Shown piece after piece: positions 56,277-64,000 of a stretch of DNA of 64,000 nt. Position 1 is the first letter of the stretch. Every line of letters begins with the position of its first letter. The DNA comes from Acanthosepion esculentum (taxonomy: Eukaryota > Mollusca > Cephalopoda > Sepiida > Sepiidae), in contig OZ038510.1 in assembly GCA_964036315.1 (NCBI GenBank), positions 81,790,980 to 81,854,979 on the forward strand, in the 5' to 3' direction. The position numbers and the translations under genes are program-made. The notes below the pieces were generated by a model that was not told the origin of the DNA, did not search any database, and saw only the letters and a list, made by a program, of their open reading frames with translations.

Positions 56277-56559
56277 TACTATTTATGAGGCGCATGCGCA
56301 AACAAATTAATAGCAGTGTAGCCTTGCGTATTTGTGTGTGATTGTAAGTATATGCATAATCTTGTATATGTATGTGATATGCATAATCTTGTATATGTAT
56401 GTGTAAGTCACCTGTGTGGATGTGCGCTAGTGTGTGAGAGATTGTACGTGTGTGTGTTCATACCGTAGTAAGTGTGTTTATAGCTTTTCTGTGAGGGTGT
56501 GTGTGGATAAGAGTTTTGCAGAAGCCTGTGTTGGATTTTGAAATTATGCTATTAACTCA

Positions 56560-57420
56560 ATATTTATCTGAAATTTTCAACATGAAATATTCAACCGATG
56601 CAATTAAACTTTTCGGTATTGAGAAAGAAAGAAACTATGTTGATAATCAAAGATCTTTTTGTGCAAAATAAATACTTTTTCTAATTAATCTGCCGCCTTA
56701 TTAGTATTCCTTTTCGTAAGCTTAAGCTACTGAAGGAATTACATTGACAAGGAAGGAAATTATCTTGAAAAACAAATGTTGCATAAAATAAATGCGTTTT
56801 CATAATTACGATACGGTCATATTGATCCACACTCTTCACGGTATTGAGTGCATTGACAAGAAAAGAGATTATGTTGAAAAATGTTATTTTTTTGTGTAAA
56901 ATATACGCTTTTTCCATCATTGGGCTACGAACATATTTAATGCTTCTATGTAAGATTCACATACTTCACGGTATCAAGTGCATTGACAAGGAAATTGATT
57001 ATATCAAATAATGATATTTGGCCCCTAAAATAAAAAAAAATGTTGCATCATTAGGCTACGAAATTACTGATATAGCTATGTAAAAATTATATCACGGTAT
57101 CAAGTGCAGTGTCAGGGAAACTCATTTTTCTCATGTCTACTTTTTCTTACACACACACATACACACACACGCACACACACACATATATATATATATTCTC
57201 ATTATGCTACAGACATATTGATGTACCTATATAATAATCATATTCATCACGGTATTAAGTGCATCGACAAAGAAAGCGATTATATTGAAAAATGATATTT
57301 GCTGTGTAATTTTTTTCATCAGGTTACGAACTTATTGATGTACTTATATAATAATCATATTCATATCGGTATTAAGTGCATTGACAAGGAAAGTGATTAT
57401 TTTGAAGTTATGCATAAACG
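56560..57420. repeat. Divergent tandem repeat, about 115-160 bp period
   Basis: CACGGTAT(T/C)(G/A)AGTGCATTGAC or a variant occurs at about 56838, 56969, 57092, 57250 and 57366, each followed by AA(G)GAAA-TGATTAT-TTGAA and a GGCTACGAAC-TATTGATG-like part. Two older units precede (56610, 56725). A CA/TA microsatellite (57151-57195) sits inside one unit. No ORF. Confidence 0.75.
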
Positions 57421-57454
57421 CGGAAGAATTTGCTAGTGTAAAGACTTACGCATT

Positions 57455-57700
57455 TATGTGTGTGTAAATGTGTGTGTGTGTGTGTGTGTGCATGTGTGTG
57501 TGTGCGAGAGAGAGAGGGGGAGAGGGATAGAGGGAGAGAGCGAGAGTAAGTAAGTGTGTTTTTGTGCAAAATGAATGAGAGAAGTCCGTACGTGTTTGTA
57601 AATTGATTTTACGTTGTTGTTTGGCTGTGTATGTGTGTGTATTCGTGGGTATATCTGTATGTGTGCCTGTAATCGGATGTGTTTGGATGTGCCGGGGTGT
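57455..57700. repeat. GT-rich low-complexity tract
   Basis: GT runs (57462-57505), GA runs (57506-57545) and TGTGTGTxTG-type sequence. The His/Thr-rich minus frame is an artefact. Confidence 0.9.
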
Positions 57701-57929
57701 GAAGGCGTGTGGATATTTATAGGTCTGTGTTTGTCAGGTATCACATCAGGATCTCACATAGATTAAATCAAATATCACATAATACAAAAAAAAAAGGAAG
57801 AAAGAAATTACATACGACCCATAAAACAAGGCCCCGGCGTGTTCGATTCTTACACACGAGCAGACATTGATACCAAGTCAAACATTGACACACATATCCA
57901 AATCACATACAGAAACAAACGTTCTGTGT

Positions 57930-58700
57930 ATCTATAAGCCTATATCTCTGTATCTATAAGCCTATATCTCGGTATCTATACGTCTATATCTATGTATCTA
58001 TATGTCTATATATCCGTATCTATATGCCTATATCTATGTGTCTATATGCCTTATCTATGTATCTATATATCTATATGTATCTATATGCCTTTATCTATAT
58101 CTATATCTATGTATCTATATATCTATATCTATGTATCTATAAGCCCATATCTATGTATCTATATACCAATATCTATGTATCTATATGCATGTATCTATGT
58201 ATCTATAAGCCTATATCTATGTATCTATATACCAATATCTATGTATCTATATGCCTATATCTATGTATCTATAAGCCTATATCTCTGTATCTATATGCCT
58301 ATATCTATGTATCTGTATGTCTACATCTATGTATCTATATGTCTATATGTATCTATATGCCTTTATCTATGTATCTATATATCTATATCTATGTATCTAT
58401 ATATCTATATCTATGTATCTATAAGCCCATATCTATGTATCTATATACCAATATCTATGTATCTATATGTATGTATCTATGTATCTATAAGCCTATATCT
58501 ATGTATCTATATACCAATATCTATGTATCTATATGCCTATATCTATGTATCTATAAGCCTATATCTCTGTATCTATATGCCTATATCTATGTATCTATAT
58601 GTCTACATCTATGTATCTATATGTCTATATGTATCTATATGTCTATATCTACGTATCTATATATTTACATGTATCTATATGCCTATATGCTATGAAAACC
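57930..58700. repeat. CTATATCTATGTAT minisatellite with 282-bp super-unit
   Basis: Units of about 18-24 bp (CTATATCTATGTATCTATA with GCC, GTC or ACC variants). Larger blocks repeat with a 282-bp offset: ATACCAATATCTATGTATCT at 58163 and 58445, and again at 58229 and 58511. The 251- and 223-codon Tyr/Ile/Ser-rich frames are repeat artefacts. Confidence 0.95.
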
Positions 58701-60178
58701 CTTCTTTTTTGATGTTCGGTTCGAAATTCGATAAACTCAATCGTTAATGACGCCTTGATGCCTAAACCGTCACCGTGATCCGGTGCAAATCATAAGTTAC
58801 TGTTTACGACGTCTCTGAAAGGTCTTATCGTCTTTACTCGTTTTCCCAAAATGGTTCCGTTATTTCTAACCAGTAGATACTATTTTGATTTATTTGCAAT
58901 TTTATTTTAATTTTGAATCCAAAATTAAGTGAAAATACATAAATAACCGAAGTGTGATACGGATTTCTTACCTAATATACAATATTCCGCTTAATTTTTT
59001 TTAAAATTATTCTTTATTGAAATGAATTATCATTAATCCTAATCAAATTTTATCCTTCAAAAAATTAAACTGCAAATTGCATTGTATTAAATTCCATATT
59101 TCCTATTTTGTGCAAATCCCAGAGCTTTTCGATACCTTTTGACTAAAATTCCTGCGAAAAGTTTTTTTCCAATAACAATTGAGTCCAGTTTCCAGCAGAG
59201 ATATTTTTCTCTATCAAAACATTTTGCTACGATCGAAAAAAAAATGAATAATCGGTTGTGGCAAAGTCAGGTGAATATAGCGGTTTGGGTAGAAGAAACT
59301 ATCCGAATTCCCTTTTTTTTTCCGATGTTATTCTTTTTGTATGCAGTCTTGTAGTGTCACGGAAAAGAGCAATATATTCGTTCAATCCAATGTGTACGCT
59401 GCCATAAATATAAAGCATGTTATAATAAACCAAATTTATTTCATGTCTTACTAGTACTTAGGATGATGCATTGGTCATTACAATTTGGTTCTATGTACGG
59501 TAGTTACTTATGACTCATCCAATATCATGTATAATGTATTATTTATTTCAATAGTACAATAAAACAATTCAAAGAAATTCCGCGGATATATATTTCTTGC
59601 ATTGAAAACTTGGAACTGATAAACGGTCACTTAGTTTTGAAAATCTGGACTTCTGGTACGCAAATTTCAATTTTCAATAATTCTCTTTCCTCAAAATATG
59701 GCCTAAAACCCACAAACGAAATATAAACTAAATTTGGGAAAGGACTAAATTCAGGCAGTACGCATAGCGCTCAGCAGCTGTGTCAGTGAAGGACCAAATT
59801 TTACAAAATGTTACTGATCCTTTCGCTTGTAAGCAAAAAAAAAAATAATCGCACTCTGTTTAATATGGTAGGTTAAAATATCTTACGCGGCAACCCTTTT
59901 TTTAAACGTTAATGTTAAAAATATTACTGCTGTTGTCTAACTGAAGTGGGAGCACCTGTTACAAACAAAAACGAAACACTGTGAATGCATAAAAATACAT
60001 CTTAGAGTAAAAAGACGATCGATGCATTTTATATAAAACATTACCAACAATGCATATTTATAGTAAAATCATCAACAATACATTTTATATTGAAGATTTC
60101 GACTCTCCACACTACCGAAAACAAAAAGTTAACAATGGAAACTTTTATCAATACTTATTCGTGGGTATGACGATATGC
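58701..60178. other. Unassigned AT-rich region
   Basis: Nothing recognised except a weak SINE-1-like stretch at 60030-60100 (ATTACCAACAATGCATATTT, ATCAACAATACATTTTAT). Confidence 0.45.
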
Positions 60179-60257
60179 TACAGGGTGTTCCAAAAGTTAC
60201 ATTTCCATTGATAACCTTGTAAATTTTATATTTATTTACAAATGGAATCATGTTTCT

Positions 60258-60335
60258 ATAAGTGACCATATATTATTGTTATATACCCGCACCTATGAAC
60301 ACTAACGGGTATGTCCCAATCCTCATAAATATGTT
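60258..60335 (-). repeat. Fragment of the 8.65 kb / 48.6 kb repeat
   Basis: ATACCCGCACCTATGAACAC, TAACGGGTATGTCCCAATCC and TCATAAATATG parallel the 8655-8720 landmarks (GCATACCTATGGACGATAAT, GGGTATGTCTCCATTCACAT) in the same direction; the strand label is nominal. Diverged. Confidence 0.45.
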
Positions 60336-60337
60336 GG

Positions 60338-60590
60338 ACACTTTGAGCCCTCGGATTGTTTGGAAAAGATTCCAATAGACTAGTTGAAGGGATTCCTGGA
60401 AGCTCATGCCTTAAAGAAATACAAAAAATTGTTCTCACGAGTACAGCCCACACTTCACGAAGGGTTTTATCTATGTAAAATATTTTCTTTTTTTTTTGTA
60501 TGTCAGTGAAAAATGTCATAATGCCATTTCTAACATTAGGTGCCTGGGCGGGACCCGGAACGAAATGTGTACACACCAGAAATCAAAGGA

Positions 60591-60628
<38 letters not shown>
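60338..60628 (+). pseudogene. LINE-A 3' copy with AAT tail
   Basis: TGAGCCCTCGGATTGTTTGG (ALGLVG-like), ATGCCTTAAAGAAATACAAA (CLKEIQK), 3' UTR ATGTCAGTGAAAAATGTCAT, GCGGGACCCGGAACGAAATG, AAATCAAAGGA, AAT run 60593-60627. Confidence 0.7.
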
Positions 60629-60630
<2 letters not shown>

Positions 60631-60796
60631 TTAAAAATGTATAAACATATTTGTATTGGTTGCAGGGACTTAAAGTGAGTTAAAACCTCAGCTTAACATT
60701 CACAGTCAAAATTTGTAGTTGTCAATAAAATTAAATAAATAAATACGTAATACTAAATACTAAGTAATAATTGTTATTTAGAAATGAATAAATAAA

Positions 60797-60841
<45 letters not shown>

Positions 60842-60845
<4 letters not shown>

Positions 60846-61257
60846 GGAAACTATTCAAAGACCTCAAAAGAGAATGTTCTTTCTTATTGACATGGCGATC
60901 ACTGCAGATTGTGAAGTGTCTTCGAAGATTTTCAAAAACTATCAAAATACAAGAATCTTGAAGTGGAAATCTCAAAAATGTGTCACATGAGACCATCAAT
61001 AATTCCAGTTGTAGTTGGAGTCCTCAGATTGATTGATTCGGATAGACTCACTGAAGGGTTTCCTGGTAGCTCATGCCTTAAAGAAATACAAAGAAATTCT
61101 ACTCACAAGGTCAGCTCACACCTTACGAAGGGCCTTGTCTGTGTAAAATGTATTGGGGGATCTTAGTTTTATTTTGTTTTGTTTTGTTTCTTCAGAAAAA
61201 TGCTCAGTGGAAAATATGCTGATACCATTACGGACATTAGAAATGAGTATAAACCAG

Positions 61258-61323
<66 letters not shown>
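60842..61323 (+). pseudogene. LINE-A copy with AAT tail
   Basis: It starts after an AAT run (60808-60842) with TTCTTATTGACATGGCGATC (LIDMAI), CAAGAATCTTGAAGTGGAAA (KNLEVEI) and GTCACATGAGACCATCAAT, then an altered 3' UTR (GCTCAGTGGAAAATATGCTG, ATTACGGACATTAGAAATGA) and an AAT tail 61259-61323. Confidence 0.7.
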
Positions 61324-61325
<2 letters not shown>

Positions 61326-61808
61326 GGACTACACAATACACACTGACAGAACAATCAAAGCCAACCGCCCAGACATTGTTATTAAAGACCACAAACAAAA
61401 TAAGTGCCTCCTTATTGATATGGCAGTCCCTGCAGACTGCAATGTATCTTTGAAGATATTCGAAAAGCTGTCAAAATACAAGGACCTTGAAATAGAAATC
61501 TAAAAAAAGTTGCACATGGGAACATCAACAATCCCTGTTGTAGTTAGAGCCCTTGGACTGGTTGGAAAAGATTCCAGTAGGTTGATTGAAGGGATCCCTG
61601 GAAGTCCATGCCTCAAAGAGATACAAAACATTGTTCTGACAAGTAGAGCCCACACTTTACGAAGGGCTTTATCTATGTAATTATTTTTTAATTTTTTAAT
61701 TTTTTTCTTTCTTTGCAGTGGAAAGTGTCATGATGCCATTTCTAACCTTAGGTCCCTGGGCGGGACCCGGAAAGAAATGTGTAAACGCCAGATATCAAAG
61801 AAAATAAA

Positions 61809-61868
<60 letters not shown>
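61324..61868 (+). pseudogene. LINE-A copy with AAT tail, best preserved of the chain
   Basis: Begins exactly at the end of the previous AAT tail: GGGACTACACAATACACACT (DYTIYTD), then RSIKANRPDIVIKDHK-like, LLIDMAVPADCN-like and KYKDLEIEI-like codons. A stop (TAA, 61502) interrupts ISKKLHMGTS. 3' UTR 61715-61800 and AAT tail 61805-61868 follow. Almost the same sequence as 30211-30720 (-), so recent. Confidence 0.75.
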
Positions 61869-61870
<2 letters not shown>

Positions 61871-61964
61871 TGTCCAATACAGAACTAAAGATTGGTATTT
61901 GTAAAGAAAAGGATAATATATTATAGGATTTCGCTGTCCGAGTCGAACGTAGAATAGATATGAA

Positions 61965-61968
61965 CGAC

Positions 61969-62013
<45 letters not shown>
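61965..62013. repeat. AAT microsatellite
   Basis: About 15 AAT repeats without an adjoining LINE-A body. Downstream 62014-62990 holds no recognised gene (frame 62012-62371 is featureless). Confidence 0.9.
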
Positions 62014-62015
<2 letters not shown>

Positions 62016-62993
62016 AGGTGATAAAAATAATAATAAACGGAAGTTCAGATAAAATCATTTCACTCTCTCGCTCTCTATGTCCCCCTCCCTCATTTCCGTC
62101 TTCTTTATTGTACAAGTCTTTGAAGCTGTCAAAGAAACGGTCTGATGTGGCATTTCAAAGCACAGAATTCCACATAATTATCGAAAAAAATCCCGCTTCT
62201 TTCGACAGAAAAATCGAAGAATTTTCAATCCGCCCGCGCCCCGTTGTAATCAGTTCGGTATCGCAAGGTGCTTGCTTCCGAACGGTAAAGAGTGAAAAGT
62301 CTCACTTTCTTCGTAAAGAAATAATGGCGTCATTTGTTGTCGTTGACAAGGCGAAAAATAAATTCTCATGAATTAAGTGGCAAGTAAAGCCTTATTACTT
62401 TGCAGTTGCCGATAACGAACTGGTCCCAAGAATTCAAACCATTAAGACCGAATCGTTCAAGAGTGGAGATACAATGAAAGCAGGAATTTGTGTAATGCGC
62501 GAATTTGATTAATTGCCAGTAAAGGGAGCGGATAAATACATTAAAGCCGATCGTTTTCATTCCAAATCTATTGATGGTCGAAAGAACAGGAAAAAAAGAG
62601 ACGAAAAGGTGCGTACTTTGAGTAATGAATTTGCCACCTGAGAGCCGAGAGTCGTAAGGTGAACTAAACGACTGGGGGATTTATCGAATGGAAGGATCGT
62701 AATTGTTCTAACTTGGTAACACGGTTTATCAAGTCAGAAATTATCTGCCGTCTTGTCTGTTCTTGAGTAATTTCTTCTCCCTTTTGATAACTCTAAAGCC
62801 ATTTCGATTGTACATTTCTCTAGCCAAGTCATATTCTGGGCATGGGTTATATACGAAGATGAGATAATATTTTCAGGAACTGACAGAAAAGATTGAAACA
62901 AAAGGAAATCATTTTACAAATTTTTAGTTTTGAAAACTTAAAACATTAAACATGCAGTCCTTTTTGGCATTGTTCAACAAAACTTATTTGAAA

Positions 62994-62996
<3 letters not shown>

Positions 62997-63060
<64 letters not shown>
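62997..63060. repeat. TA microsatellite
   Basis: About 32 TA repeats adjoining foldback H copy 3. Confidence 0.95.
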
Positions 63061-63061
<1 letters not shown>

Positions 63062-63063
<2 letters not shown>

Positions 63064-63240
63064 GAAGAAATATAGTCTTAAAGTGTGCTATATTTATGGG
63101 ATAAAGTGCTCAGTATCAGAAATAGAGCATGTGTAAATATAAAAGTGAACATTGAAGTCAACTCTTAGAGGCGACAGTCTGTTTCATGCAGAAACAGGCT
63201 GTCGCCTCTAAGTGTTGACTTCTATGTTCACTTTTATATT
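63062..63240. mobile_element. Foldback family H, copy 3
   Basis: GAAGAAATATAGTCTTAAAG, GCTCAGTATCAGAAATAGAG and arms 63136-63189 / 63189-63240 (AAAAGTGAACATTGAAGTCA, CTTAGAGGCGACAGTCTGTT and inverse). The central part with CTGACGA and helix II is deleted (GTTTCATGCAGAAACAGGCT), so this copy lacks a hammerhead core. TA runs on both sides. Confidence 0.85.

Positions 63241-63300
<60 letters not shown>
63241..63300. repeat. TA then GT microsatellite
   Basis: About 16 TA repeats followed by about 13 GT repeats. Confidence 0.95.
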
Positions 63301-63303
<3 letters not shown>

Positions 63304-63467
63304 TATTATAGGATATTACGATCGAACATAAAACGAATGTAATATATAAATAGAATTATCGATCTACTGTTGTATTGAGCCCTATTTTAAATTAATGTTA
63401 TGAACCCTTGAATTTATGTTTGATTTTTTCTCATTTCATTTGGATATATATATCCATACATACATAT

Positions 63468-63498
<31 letters not shown>

Positions 63499-63499
<1 letters not shown>

Positions 63500-64000
63500 T
63501 ATGAAATGGACCCCGTCCGACAATTATTTTTACGATATTTTTATGTTTATACATTCGTTTTATAGATACAAATATTTAAGTAAATGCTCTGTTTATAATA
63601 AAACAGTATTAAACAAAATTTACCGACCTGAATGTTCGAGAAATTTCCATTCAAATTCAGATATATTCAGCCTCCGACAAATATTCAGCCTCCGACACGA
63701 ACCGAACCTGTATCCTCTACGGAACCGTCATTTAGTTTAACGTGCTCTTAACCGATCGAGCCACGTAGGATCGTTCGATTAGCAAGGTTGAATTTAATGC
63801 CTTTAAACTTCAATCTTCCATGAATCTCTCACGTACATTCATATCTGCTCAAAGCGGATCCAAATGTAAATGACGTCACACCTTATGAAATGAACAATGT
63901 CCGACAATTATTTTAAAGACATTTTTATGTTTATACATTCTTTTTATAGATACAAATATTTAAGTAAATGCTTTGTTTTTATAATAAACAGTATTAAATA
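63499..64000 (+). repeat. Direct repeat, 385-bp offset, cut by window end
   Basis: 63499-63622 (TATGAAATGGACCCCGTCCG, ACAATTATTTTTACGA, ATGTTTATACATTCGTTTTA, AAATATTTAAGTAAATGCT) recurs at 63884-64000. Between them lies a tRNA-like element. The second copy runs off the window, so a longer tandem array or a pair of terminal repeats is possible. Confidence 0.75.
63669..63772 (-). mobile_element. tRNA-like sequence (SINE head or tRNA relic)
   Basis: The minus strand reads CCTACGTGGCTCGATCGGTT, AAGAGCACGTTAAACTAAAT, GACGGTTCCGTAGAGGATAC, AGGTTCGGTTCGTGTCGG. TGGCTCGATCGG fits the A box with one mismatch and GGTTCGGTTC the B box with changes. The T-stem is poor, so it is not a working tRNA gene. 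Confidence 0.45.

Noticed and set aside
57992..58747. 251-codon Tyr/Ile/Ser-rich frame, the longest in the window
   Set aside because: A second phase is open over the same DNA and both mirror the CTATAT minisatellite period.

Overview
This is eukaryotic, animal-type DNA with no host gene I can support. It is AT-rich, crowded with microsatellites (above all long TA runs, plus AAT, CTTT, GAAA and CA) and packed with broken mobile elements. The mix of tRNA- and 5S-derived SINEs, several LINE lineages, a Penelope-like element, copia gag, and mariner, piggyBac-like and hAT-like DNA elements suits a lophotrochozoan. A cephalopod is my best guess, but that is inference from texture and not from a marker gene.

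Layout. 1-8.4 kb: GATA/GAAA tracts, a SINE with an AAACC-type tail (SINE-1), a chimeric 5S-tRNA SINE (SINE-2), a 0.7 kb AT desert, a foldback with a hammerhead-like core, TA cassettes with palindromic tags, and a TA-flanked MITE. 8.6-10.1 kb: copia-type gag pseudogene behind an LTR-like promoter, then SINE-3. 11.95-18.21 kb: a satellite of about 64 copies of a 98-bp unit, including an internal duplication of 18 units. 18.2-21.9 kb: two LINE lineages, one with an in-frame triplication, and a 30-bp minisatellite grown from the 5' end of SINE-1. 22.7-24.4 kb: pyrimidine tract. 25.9-27.1 kb: three piggyBac-like MITEs. 27.2-27.96 kb: a duplicated GC-rich structured element with Sm-site-like and snRNA 3'-box-like signals. 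28-31.1 kb: LINE fragments. 31.2-33.3 kb: Penelope-like element with YRDDG and a GIY-YIG remnant. 34.5-39.2 kb: possible hAT element with nested mariner and SINE insertions.

39.5-44.8 kb: LINE-B with a SINE-1 insertion, foldbacks holding hammerhead-like motifs, and a tandem array of 5S rRNA-like units. 46.4-48.8 kb: second mariner copy, two foldbacks and a module repeat. 49-51.3 kb: SINE-3 and a 160-bp tandem repeat. 52-55.3 kb: SINE, MITE and foldback remnants. 56.5-58.7 kb: divergent tandem repeats and a CTATAT-type minisatellite. 60.2-62 kb: a chain of LINE-A copies joined by AAT runs. 63-64 kb: foldback and a direct repeat running off the window edge.

No operon or pathway logic applies. 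The elements interact as a community: nested insertions, shared lesions in the two mariner copies, tandem multimers of SINEs, and ribozyme-like cores inside inverted repeats beside TA runs. Family names here (SINE-1, LINE-A and so on) are local labels. All homologies are by eye.
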